From the NCBI GenBank assembly GCA_963853835.1, contig OY970828.1, positions 14,203,813 through 14,267,812 of the forward strand: a stretch of 64,000 nucleotides of DNA. The letters run 5' to 3'. The DNA is from Calendula officinalis (taxonomy: Eukaryota > Streptophyta > Magnoliopsida > Asterales > Asteraceae). The notes beneath the pieces were generated by a model, which was not told where the DNA came from, made no database searches, and saw only the letters and a program-made list of their open reading frames with translations. Below, in pieces: positions 13,375 through 23,087 of the stretch. Positions within the stretch are counted from its first letter, which is position 1. Every line of letters starts with the position of its first letter. Made by a program: the position numbers and the translations under genes.

Positions 13375-15334
13375 TATGGTGCAAGAAATGTAACACATAA
13401 GTCATGCATGTACAACGTTAAAACTGAATACACGGTGAGAATACTCACCTCGAGAAACGTAAGCTCCAAAGGGTTCCCAACAATCAGGAGGACAGCACGT
13501 TATCTCTTAGACGGTCCTAAAACCAAACAAGAAACCCGGAATTAAAAACCTACCCGACGGCTTATTTCAGAAAGTTGGCAGCACCCGTCAGTCTCACGGA
13601 AACTGCCATAAATCCTAAACGGTTCATTAGATTTTTCCCATCTTTTTACCACGGCAACTAGACAATCAGAACTACAATTTACTGTGAGACGGTCACTGGC
13701 CAAAACAGAACCTAAATGTCTCAAAACAGCATTGCAAGACAGACCTGCTGCACAGGTAATCTTCCTAACAACAGCATACTAAATTGACTATAACTTTTAA
13801 ACCGTAATTCGGATTGACGAGAGGGTTGCGGCGTTGGAAAGATAATTCAAAAACCAAGGTCCCTTCACGGGCCAAAATTCCAAAAACGTATTTAAAGTAC
13901 TTCAAAAACAGATCAGAACAGTAGGGCAGATTCTGCCCGAAAATGTTGCTTTATTAAACTCGTTTTAACAACCCGACTCGTCACCGAACACCCGAACATT
14001 TAAATTCATTACCCGACAGCCCTTCCCACATCACAGTTATCTTGGTTTAAAATTTATTTGCATTAAAACTAGATGCTACCAATTTTTCCCGATTGGAACC
14101 CAAGAACCCTACGGGTTCGGTTTCCCTTCGGTTAGAGATTCCCGTTTCAAACGAATCGGACAACAACTCAAACCATCTAAGGCTCGATATGGAACCATTA
14201 GAACGCAGCCCTGCTAGATCCCTACACGAATTACCTAACAAGCTGATTAACGGGAAAACGAATACGATAAAATTAGGGTTAAAGAACTACCGAATCAAAT
14301 AGTAACTCGAACGGTAGTTGGGTAATGTTACCGAACTATGATGTTTGCAACTCGGCTAAGCTCTTTTTCTTCTGTTTGGATTCACACCGTCCCCAACACA
14401 CGACAACAAGTTAGAACTCGATTAATGAAAGAAAGGCAAAACAGTAAATCAACCGAACTTGAATCCCACCGGAAGGAACCGCCGTACCAGGCTACTCGAG
14501 GGTTGATTCTGATTTGGACGCATCCGATCACTCGCTGCTAGATGGATGAACTAAGCCCGATATCTAGAAATACGACCGATCAGAATCATCATCGAATAGA
14601 ATGAAGATCGGGGAGATGAATGGGAGAAATCTTACCGATTAGCCGATCTCTAGGACTTCAACTTTCCACCGCTTGCTCCTTTGTCGACTGTGGAAGAAAG
14701 ACAGGAACGAATGGAGTGTTCTTCTATGATCGCTTGACGAATGAGAGGGCAGAAGATGTTCAAACGGCTGGGATCGGATAGGGTTTGGACATAATGAACG
14801 ATTATTGGATTCCATATCTACATAGCATTAAACTAGTACACATGGGCTCTTGGCCTTACCGAATGGCCCAAGGAGTTGCACTCGGCTGGTATGACCATGA
14901 AGCCCAAAAATGGATATGGATCGAGACAAGGTCCGGCCCTCACCAACACAAGCTAGGGTTAAACTAAAGGCCCACAATAAGCATAAATCGAAATTAAAAA
15001 GGAAGAGTGGGCTGGCTTGAGAAAATATACAAAGGACTCGACTCAAAATGGTAACCAGTATACTACAGGAAAACCTTGGCCTCACGGCCGGCCTCGGGAT
15101 TGAATGACGTCTAAATAATTAGAATTACTTTTAAACTTACATAGAAGAATTAAATGAACTAATGAACTCGGCCCTCTAAATAAGTGACGGGTCAAGACTC
15201 TAAAACGCGAAATAAAACGTTTAATAAAAATGAACCGTCCAGTTACAGGTCGCCCGAATAATATAGAATTAATTATAATAATAAATTGTGATTAAATAAT
15301 TCTGTTTAATTAATATAAATTTTGGGGCGTTACA

Positions 15335-16455
15335 AGCCGCCGCCCCAGCGCCGTCCTCCGCCGTTTACCGCCGCACGGCCGTGCCACCACTCCACCGCCG
15401 GTTATGTAAGTTTGAGAATGAGGTCATCACGGACCTTGTCGTCCGTCTCTTTCTGTCTCTCGTTTCTGTCCTCTTTATGTCTGTATCTCTCTCGTTTCTG
15501 TCCTTCTCTCTCTGTATCTCTCTCTCGTTTCTGTATCTCTCTCTCGTTTTTGTCCCTCTCTCTATGTATCTCTCTCATGGCTTTCTCTTTTCTAGCTCTC
15601 CGACTCTCTCTCTCTCCTTTCTCTCTCGGCCAGATCTCTTTCTCTCTTGTTTCTAATTCACTCTTTATATTTTATAATTGACAATAAAAATAAGTATGAT
15701 CTTAAACATACTTGTAAAATACCAGATTTTTGATGATGAAAAGGATCTTTAATGATGAAGAAGTTAGTAGATAATATATATTTTTTTAAAAATGTTTAAA
15801 AAAAAATTTTGTAAGCAAAATAATTAGTTGGGGATAATACATATTTAAAGGTAATTAAATTAATTTATTTTTTCACCAAAAAATATAGACAGAAAATATG
15901 ATAGATACGTTTTTTAAAAGATAAAAATTCCTTTTATAAATTAAGGTAATTAAATTAAAGTAATTAAATAAGGTAATTAGCATATAATATGTTTTTAAAT
16001 AAAGCAATTAAAATATATTATTAAAGTTTTGTTAAAAGTTGACATATTTTTATTGGTAATAGTTGAAACTTTATGGATGACAACTTTTGACACTCTTCTC
16101 AAACTAAAATACACATTTTCCCGCTTTTACAACTTGACTTTTTAGTATTTTTAGTAGGACCTTTCTTTTATAATGTGGTTTTGATCATTTGAAACTCAAC
16201 TATGCCTTAATTATATATTATACCCTAACAATTAAATGTCAGTTATGTCTTATCACATACGTATGAGAAATCCCTCCCTCAGATTAATTAACATCACTAT
16301 CAGAATCAATCAATCCTAATGTTATGGTTTCATTATCCAACCCTAATCTTCAATCATCAATGTCTACTTTCATCTTCTTGATATAATATGATTACATAGA
16401 TATATGATCCTAAATATGTTAATTGATTTAACAGAAAAACAAAATTAGATAAAGG
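15335..16455. other. Intergenic: CG-rich patch, CT-rich low complexity, then AT-rich
   Basis: The first 80 bases are rich in CCGCCG and could be the remains of a Pro/Ala-rich coding exon, but no gene model is supported. From 15440 to 15660 there is a pyrimidine low-complexity tract of TCTCTCTCGTTTCTGT-like units. From 15660 to 16455 the sequence is AT-rich and I see no gene. Confidence 0.7.
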
Positions 16456-16515
16456 TACACGTGTCATCGCATGCCTCCACGTGTCAGTCCAAAACCGCCA
16501 CCAACTCTGCATGCA
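16456..16515 (+). promoter_or_regulatory. Seed-type promoter cluster: two ABREs and two RY elements
   Basis: Within 60 bases there are ACACGTGTC (16457-16465), GCATGC (16469-16474), CCACGTGTC (16477-16485) and TGCATGCA (16508-16515). ACGTGTC is the ABA-response core bound by bZIP factors, and CATGCA is the RY core bound by B3 factors of the ABI3/FUS3/LEC2 group. Arabidopsis SDH2-3 is known to be seed-specific and controlled through such elements. The cluster lies 65-125 bases before the ATG chosen for the SDH2-3-like gene, and it argues that the open frame running through it from 16461 is not translated. Confidence 0.75.
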
Positions 16516-16893
16516 CCGTCCACCTAGACTTGGGATTAAAAGCACGCACTTTTCACGGTGCAACTGTGTGTATCAGGGAGATGGGATTATTGAACAGTAG
16601 CAAGAAATGGTTGACGGAAGGATACAAAAAAGTTGCCGGCAGTTTGGTGAACCCAAAACAACCAAGGTTCGAGATACTAAAAGGCCACCCAGTGGCTCAA
16701 GATCATGCTCAAGCAACCGTCGGATCACACCAAACCTTAAAAGACAACATCAAAGTCCTCAAAAAAGAATTCAAAATCTATAGATGGAGCCCTGACGATC
16801 CCTCCCAGAAACCTTTTCTCAAATCCTACTTCATTGATCTCACCACCTGTGGCCCCATGGTATATATACGCTATATATACGCTACAAATAGTA

Positions 16894-17157
16894 CTCCCTC
16901 CGTCCCTAAATAAAGTTCTCATTTGTGTTGGGCACAACATTTTAGGAGATAGTTAGTGATGGGGTATTTGATATTACTTTTGATTAAAATATAAGGTTTG
17001 ATTGGAGAGAGAAAGTGTTTTAAGAGATAGTTAGTGGTGAAAGTATTGATAATAATATTATTATATTAAGTGGGTCCCTTAAGTTTGAGAAATGGGAACT
17101 TTATTTAGGGACAAAACTTGAAGGTGAAATGAGAACTTTATTTAGGGACGGAGGGAG
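16894..17157. mobile_element. Stowaway-type MITE in SDH intron 1
   Basis: Terminal inverted repeats CTCCCTCCGTCCCTAAATAAAG...CTTTATTTAGGGACGGAGGGAG flank a 264-bp element bordered on both sides by TA, the target of Tc1/mariner transposons. It is non-coding. A related copy lies at 47829-48092. Confidence 0.92.
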
Positions 17158-17192
17158 TATTAGTTATTTTCTCTGCTTTAAAATAAGTAATA

Positions 17193-17505
17193 CTTCCTCC
17201 GATTCAAAATAAGTGATACACTTTCCTTTTTGGGGTGTATCAAAATAAGTGATACACTTTGAAATATTACCTTATTTGGCAAAAAGTAGTGGGACCCACA
17301 CCCACTAACTATCTACTTTAACAAAGTGAAAAGACCCCTTTACCCTTACTTTTACTTCTAAACATTATTAACTCCACTTTATTCAAAAAGTGTGGGACCC
17401 ATTTCCCACTAACTATCTAATTAATCTAATTTAATCATCATTATAAACTTTTGCCTCAAAATACGTGAAATCCAAAGTGTATCACTTATTTTGAATCGGA
17501 GGAAG
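17193..17505. mobile_element. Second Stowaway-type MITE in SDH intron 1
   Basis: Inverted ends CTTCCTCCGATTCAAAATAAG and its complement enclose 313 bp, again flanked by TA. The family differs from the preceding MITE, and only 35 bp separate the two. Confidence 0.92.
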
Positions 17506-18510
17506 TATATTTTTTATGCTATATTTTGTTTGGTAAAAAACTAGTAAAAAAATAGTAAGATCTGCACTTACTAGATATTTTCTTTAATATTACAATTAGG
17601 TGACTTATCTACCATCGCCTTTATATAGAATCGTCTCCCTCTAGCTATATGGCTATCAAATATTTAAACGATACGATAAAAATATACGAAATCGAAATTT
17701 GAGTTCGTGTTTGTGTTCGTGCAAATACAAAGTCATGTCGTGTTCGAGTTTAGAGATTAATACGAAATTGATACGATAGTTTTGAAATTGGGAATATTTT
17801 GTAGTAATTTATGTTATATTTTTGTCGTGTTTGTCGTTTTTAAGCATGTGTTTGTTAAGAAACTTAATAGTTTTGTTATTTATCTTGTGTTGTCGATCGT
17901 GTTTGTTGTTTTTTAATTGGGTTGTGTGTGTTAGCAAAATAAAATTTGAAAAGATAGCGTGATTTTATAGCCCCAACTAACTGTCCAATCTAACGTGATC
18001 GATCTAATTTTATTACAATTTTGTGTCTCAAAAATTGGAAAAACAATAATGTATCATTTAATTTGAATTGGAGGATGTATGTATTTGGATTGTTATCTGG
18101 TTTATTTAATTTATTGCAGGTTTTGGATGCCTTACAGAAGATAAAATCAGAAGATGATTCAACTTTGAGTTACAGGAGGTCATGCAGAGAAGGAATATGC
18201 GGTTCTTGTGCCATGAATATCGATGGAACCAACACAGTCGCATGTTTAAAGCCAATTGATGCAGACACAAGTAAACCTACATATATAACTCCTCTGCCAC
18301 ATATGTATGTTATCAAAGATCTCGTCGTCGATCTCACCAATTTCTACCAACAATACAAGTAAGTTTTTTAATTTCATCTATGGAAGAATTTGTTTGTGAT
18401 GGGTGTTAATTTGTAGGTCGATTGAGCCATGGTTAAAGACGAAAAAGCCCCCACCAGATGGTAGAGAATATCGACAAACAGTTACAGATAGGAAGAAATT
18501 GGATGGTTTG

Positions 18511-18843
18511 TGATAGGATTGTGTACAAATGATGATGAATGTAAGAATGAAATATGGATCGAACGATGTAAAAATGCAAAACGGTAATGAAATGTAAGAT
18601 AGAAATCCAAAGTTTACAATAAACAATGGCCAAGGCTATGCCTCCCTCAATGCAAAATGCATGAGCCAAATCAAAATACAATAATCATGAATGATTCTAG
18701 CAGACCACCACTCACTACTTTATTCTCTCTTTCCTGTAACAAACTCCTAGCCACTTTTCTTAATTCCACATTTGGCCCTTCTAGAATACACTTGTAATAT
18801 TTTAGGCTTGTCAATATTGTTAGTAGTTACTTGATGCGTATCA
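18511..18843 (-). repeat. Element F 3' LTR (333 bp)
   Basis: Begins TGATAGGATTG and ends GCGTATCA on the plus strand. The end of the element's long open frame, including its stop at 18747-18749, lies inside this LTR. Confidence 0.92.
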
Positions 18844-20975
18844 CTACTTCCCCCATCAAAACATGTCTTGTCGTCAAGACATATATTAGGAAACTGGTGT
18901 TGTATGAAAGATGCATCTTCCCAAGTGGCCTCCTCTGTTGACCCTCCCTTCCATTGAACCATGATCTGTCTTTTGTCATCCGTATCTGCTCCTCGTTTAG
19001 CCAAGATTGCCATTGGGATTGGTATGTCCAAGTCATTTACCCCTAACTCAGGTGGAAGGATGGCCAATTTTTGATTTACCCGATGACTAACCGATGATTG
19101 ACGATATCGTTTTAACTTCACATAAACCCAATCGCCTCCATCAAGGTGCACATTTTTCCTTTTCTTATCAGCTTGTTCCTTCTTAATTGATTGAGCACGC
19201 GTCGAGTGTGTTGTTAATTGACGCAAGGTCTCATCACGTTCCTGTAACTCCTCTTTGACAGAATCCACCCGCATTACTCCCGATACAAACTGTACAATGG
19301 AATTGGATATGGTATTTGGAATTGTCAACCAACGGTGTAAAGAAGATAGGGAAGTGGCAGTAGATCCCAACCCTTTGAGTTCAATTGTTTTACCTTTGTA
19401 ACAAAACTTCATCCACCCCTCTTTCCAATTGTGCACCACATCCCCAAGAGTGTTCAACCATTCCATGCCCAACACTAAATCTAAATGACCGGCTTCAAAA
19501 ACGAGAGCATTAACAACGAATTCCACATTACAAATTGTAACTGAAACTTGCATACATTTTTTATCAATGAACACCACATGTTCGTTACCAAATTTGATAT
19601 AAATCCCCTCACATGTCGTAACAGGGAGTCCTAAAGATAACACCAATTGGTGAGAAATGAAATTGTGTGTCGCTCCGCAGTCTACTAAAATGGTTATAGG
19701 GATTCCGATCAATAAATCGTCAAATTTAAGCAGTTTGCCACCTGATGTGACATCAGAGGTGTTTCCAAAATACTCCAAAACCGAACACGAACCCGAAGGA
19801 TGATTAATAACCTCGGTATTAGTCGGGATTTGCAACAACGAACAATTACTCATTTCATCTTCCAAGTCTTCGTCGTCGGCGAGAAGTAGCACACGCAATT
19901 TCCCCTCCGGGCACTTATGTGCTGGTCCGTACAATTGACCACACCGAAAGCATAATCCCTTTTTTCGTCTTTCTTCCCATTCAGTTTTAGAAAGAGATCG
20001 AAACCCCTGTTCTTTATTGATCGTTGATGTGTGTGAAATGGCTGTTTGTTTTGGTGGACCGGAATTAAACCTAGGTCCATCATATTTATTGGACTGGTCT
20101 CGATCATTGGGCTTAAAATAATTAGGTTTACTTAAATCTGAGCCTATCTGTGGAAACCCACTACCCTGTAATGAATTAGAAAACAGCCCATTTGTATTGT
20201 GATACCTGAAACGGTTTTGTAGGGCATCGGACGGCGACAGATTGAGCATGTGTTCGACGTCTTTAGCCAAATACATGGCATCCAAGCGTGATTTAGGTCG
20301 ATGAAGACGCACCCAACGTTTAACTTCTTCTCGTAAACCTGCTACAAAATAACCCAGCGCTTGTGATTCGGGAAGTTTGGGCACCAGAGATAAAATATAC
20401 TCAAATTCGTCAATATAATCATAAATTGACGACGTCTGACGAAGGGCGGCCAATTGTTCATACGGATTCTGTAATTCCAAGCCTCCAAAACGCTGTAAGA
20501 GCTCTGATTGAAAATCGGTCCATGAAATTGAACCGTGGATTTGAGTGACGATGGTGAACCAATGTTGCGCAACACCCGTCATACTCAACTGAGCTAAACG
20601 AATTCGAAATTGCGGTGGTGTTCCATTGATGTCGAAGTAGAGATTAGCCTTTTGAATCCATCCTTGTGGATCAAATCCAGAAAACTCAGGCAATTTGAGC
20701 TTCTTAATTGCCCAAGGTAAGCTCTCAGTCAATCGCTCACCTCCCATCTCTGAACGTTCATTGACAAACGGTGATGGCGTCTCCATGTCTTCTTCCTCGA
20801 CTCTAGAAACTCCAGAAGATGGTTCCGCTACTTGTTTCCCCAATCGTTTCGAGATTCCAGTTAATAGCAGCTTGATTTCCGACAATTCCCTTTTCATCTC
20901 TGTAACATCAGACTGCAAATTGGTGATTTGTTCATCGTGTTGAGCAAGGTGAGCTAATGTAGAACGAGTTTCCAT
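18747..20975 (-). CDS. Element F Gag-protease-integrase tail-chromodomain protein (742 aa)
   Basis: The frame from METRSTLAHL has, in order, a coiled-coil start, a retrotransposon Gag domain (about residues 80-250), a CCHC-type knuckle (CFRCGQLYGPAHKC, about 345) and an aspartic protease with active site VDCGATHNFIS (about 435-540). The frame then jumps to an integrase C-terminal stretch (GGDWVYVKLKRYRQ) and a chromodomain (VQWKGGSTEEATWED). Reverse transcriptase, RNase H and the integrase core, normally about 800-900 residues, are absent, and so is the GPF-containing part between NQKLA and LPPELG. Both deletions keep the frame. The start at 20975 is preferred over an in-frame start 45 codons upstream because that lies in the 5' LTR. 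The protein could still form capsids and bind chromatin, but reverse transcription would need a helper. Confidence 0.88.
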   Translation of the reverse strand: METRSTLAHLAQHDEQITNLQSDVTEMKRELSEIKLLLTGISKRLGKQVAEPSSGVSRVEEEDMETPSPFVNERSEMGGERLTESLPWAIKKLKLPEFSGFDPQGWIQKANLYFDINGTPPQFRIRLAQLSMTGVAQHWFTIVTQIHGSISWTDFQSELLQRFGGLELQNPYEQLAALRQTSSIYDYIDEFEYILSLVPKLPESQALGYFVAGLREEVKRWVRLHRPKSRLDAMYLAKDVEHMLNLSPSDALQNRFRYHNTNGLFSNSLQGSGFPQIGSDLSKPNYFKPNDRDQSNKYDGPRFNSGPPKQTAISHTSTINKEQGFRSLSKTEWEERRKKGLCFRCGQLYGPAHKCPEGKLRVLLLADDEDLEDEMSNCSLLQIPTNTEVINHPSGSCSVLEYFGNTSDVTSGGKLLKFDDLLIGIPITILVDCGATHNFISHQLVLSLGLPVTTCEGIYIKFGNEHVVFIDKKCMQVSVTICNVEFVVNALVFEAGHLDLVLGMEWLNTLGDVVHNWKEGWMKFCYKGKTIELKGLGSTATSLSSLHRWLTIPNTISNSIVQFVSGVMRVDSVKEELQERDETLRQLTTHSTRAQSIKKEQADKKRKNVHLDGGDWVYVKLKRYRQSSVSHRVNQKLAILPPELGVNDLDIPIPMAILAKRGADTDDKRQIMVQWKGGSTEEATWEDASFIQHQFPNICLDDKTCFDGGSSDTHQVTTNNIDKPKILQVYSRRAKCGIKKSG

Positions 20976-21010
20976 GGAATCAATTGGCAGGTCAAGGTAG
21001 GTCGGACCAA

Positions 21011-21343
21011 TGATAGGATTGTGTACAAATGATGATGAATGTAAGAATGAAATATGGATCGAACGATGTAAAAATGCAAAACGGTAATGAAATGTAAGAT
21101 AGAAATCCAAAGTTTACAATAAACAATGGCCAAGGCTATGCCTCCCTCAATGCAAAATGCATGAGTCAAATCAAAATACAATAATCATGAATGATTCTAG
21201 CAGACCACCACTCACTACTTTATTCTCTCTTTCCTGTAACAAACTCCTAACCACTTTTCTTAATTCCACATTTGGCCCTTCTAGAATACACTTGTAATAT
21301 TTTAGGCTTGTCAATATTGTTAGTAGTTACTGGATGCGTATCA
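21011..21343 (-). repeat. Element F 5' LTR (333 bp)
   Basis: Differs from the other LTR at three positions (about 0.9%), so the insertion is fairly recent but not brand new. Confidence 0.92.
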
Positions 21344-21967
21344 GTTTGTATGAGTGTATATTGTGTGTTTGTTGTAGTACGTCTTGTCCGTCGTATTGGT
21401 GGAATCCGGAGGAGTTTGATGGGCCGGCAGCGTTGCTGCATGCTCATCGGTGGATCTCCGACAGGTACTTTGAACCAGAAATTGAACGGAAAAAACAGGG
21501 GAATTTTTGGGGCTATTCAATGCAGCCTTCTGATTGATTCATTCATTCTAAAAAGAACATTTACATACTCGATTGAAATCTAAAAACAATGAAATAAACT
21601 AATCATTAACATACTGATTGAAGAAATCAGAGGAGCTAATGGCCACGATGGCCTTGATTTGGTTTGACTTTGACCTAGATAAAAGACAGAAAATATAAAA
21701 TGGGCTATTGAAAATCATAATGACACCCCTTAGCCTTTAGCTGTCAATAAGAAGTCAAGATCAATATAAAAACTGCCCCTGTATTTTAGGAATATTACGC
21801 TATCAATAAATGTACAACATTTTATGCATGTTAGAGACAACCCTAAAAGCTGTTATTAACAAAACCGTAAAAGTTATTGGCGGGCTTAGAAATTAACTTG
21901 GTGGACTAATAATATTCTGGGTAAAAAACATGTTTAGCCCAACACTATTTTGGTTAATACTCTTTGA

Positions 21968-22226
21968 TAGGGGTGAGCATTTGGATCGAAAGACCGAACC
22001 GAAAACCGACTGAAACCGAACTGAACCAAAAACAAAAACATGTTATCGGTTTCGGTTCTATCGGTTTCGGTTCGGTCCGATTTTGGGAAAAGGATGAACA
22101 TTTGGCCTAAAAAAACCGAACCGATACCGAACCGAACCAAAACTGATAACATGTTATCGGTTCGGTTTCGGTTTTGAAAATTCACCGTTTTCGGTTCGGT
22201 TCAGTTTTGGACCGAGCTCACCCCTA
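21968..22226. mobile_element. hAT-type MITE in the last SDH intron
   Basis: The element starts TAGGGGTGAGC and ends GCTCACCCCTA, and is flanked by the perfect 8-bp duplication CTCTTTGA (21960-21967 and 22227-22234). An 8-bp duplication and TAGGG ends are diagnostic of hAT elements. The interior is made of CCGAACCGAA and CGGTTCGGTTT runs in opposite orientation, so the whole unit can fold back. A relative lies at 44289-44611. Confidence 0.93.
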
Positions 22227-22497
22227 CTCTTTGATTAATTTGAATCAACGGTGTGTACGTTTTGATGTCATTTGTTTTTTTGCATGGTGTTCTTTGCTTG
22301 ACAGCCGAGATGACTACACGGAGGAGAGACTGCAGGCATTGACGGAGGATGACAAACATTTGTACCGGTGTAGAATTATAAAGAATTGTACTGCCACGTG
22401 TCCCAAAAGCTTAAATCCAGCACGTGCTATTCGTCAAATGGAGGCTATGAAGTCTAGGAATCCATTGTCTGGCAGTCTAACGGGAGCTACTACGTGA

Positions 22498-23087
22498 TTT
22501 TGTTGACATGGAAATTAAGTTGTTTTTAGTTGTCTTGGTATATTTTGATAGTTGTAGTTTTATGAACAAAGTTGTGGACCTTAATTAACTTATATATCAT
22601 GCGGTTGTTTTCTTGTGATCAAGATTGAAGGTCTAATTAATTAAGATCCGAGTTTAGTTGTCATCGTTAGCTTTAAATCACTCCAATCTATTTGAATTAG
22701 GGTCATAGTTGAACCATAAACAATATGTTAAGAATTTTTGTTGCTAGTCGACTAGTGAACATACATGTGGCCTGCTCTGTCAATTAGGTTGCCGATCTTG
22801 ATTAATTAGCATAAAAACATTTTAACGAAAATCAAGATTTAGTTTCTCCCCCATGTTATAGACACAAACTCACTTAATAAGAGTGAAAGGTAACAAGAAT
22901 ATAGAGAAGTACTATTAAATGATAAAAAGAATTGTGGGGAAAAGAAGGAAAACTAAACTAAGGGGATCAGTGTGTAGTTATAGAATTTAACAGGGGTCTC
23001 GATGTCATAACAAAAACAAAATTTTAAGTTATGTGAATCCAGTTTTCACCCGCCGGAAATCGAATTCCTCCGTCGGTACATCTATCC
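22498..23087. other. Intergenic spacer between SDH2-3-like and 2OG oxygenase genes
   Basis: AT-rich sequence of 590 bp holding the 3' end region of the first gene and the promoter of the second. I recognise no repeat or gene in it. Confidence 0.6.

Larger units (their letters stand above)
12448..15334 (-). mobile_element. Element E complete LTR, right copy (5' LTR of the array)
   Basis: This is the second complete 2887-bp LTR. Identity with the other copies stops abruptly after GGGGCGTTACA at 15334, where unrelated CG-rich sequence begins. That is the outer edge of the array, and the first five host bases (AGCCG, 15335-15339) are the candidate target-site duplication. The other end of the array is outside the window, so the duplication cannot be checked here. 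Confidence 0.9.
18511..21343 (-). mobile_element. Element F: short chromovirus-type gypsy derivative inserted in SDH exon 3
   Basis: Two 333-bp LTRs (three differences) flank an internal region of 2167 bp, giving 2833 bp in total. The target duplication GTTTG is perfect (18506-18510 and 21344-21348). A purine tract (GATGGGGGAAGTAG on the minus strand) precedes the 3' LTR. The sequence following the 5' LTR, TTGGTCCGACC on the minus strand, is the candidate primer-binding site and is not the usual tRNA-Met type. Short LTRs plus a chromodomain suggest the Reina clade, which is an inference. The element runs antisense to the SDH gene. Confidence 0.92.
16581..22497 (+). pseudogene. SDH2-3: Succinate dehydrogenase iron-sulfur subunit, SDH2-3 type, interrupted by a retrotransposon
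   Basis: The product is the iron-sulfur subunit of mitochondrial complex II, which passes electrons from the flavoprotein to ubiquinone at the inner membrane. Exons are 16581-16859, 18120-18358, 18417-18510 joined to 21349-21464, and 22305-22497; all introns are GT-AG. Without the insertion they give 306 residues, normal for the family. Cys115, 120, 123 and 135 (SCREGICGSC...AC) bind [2Fe-2S]. Cys207, 210, 213 and 217 (CILCVCCSTSC) bind [4Fe-4S], and CRIIKNCTATCP in the last exon contributes to [3Fe-4S]. I chose the ATG at 16581 because ABRE/RY promoter motifs lie just upstream of it. Residues around KKEFKIYRW and the QYKSIEPWLKTKKPP segment fit the seed isoform rather than the housekeeping SDH2-1/2. 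The third exon is split after codon Leu204 by element F; translation meets TGA at once, so this copy cannot make a complete protein. Confidence 0.9.

Noticed and set aside
15322..15681. Open frames over the CT-rich tract
   Set aside because: They encode Ser/Leu/Phe low complexity from a TCTC repeat and start inside the E LTR.
16461..16580. N-terminal extension of the SDH protein from an upstream ATG
   Set aside because: It would translate the ABRE and RY promoter motifs, and the extra 40 residues do not resemble a mitochondrial targeting sequence of this family.
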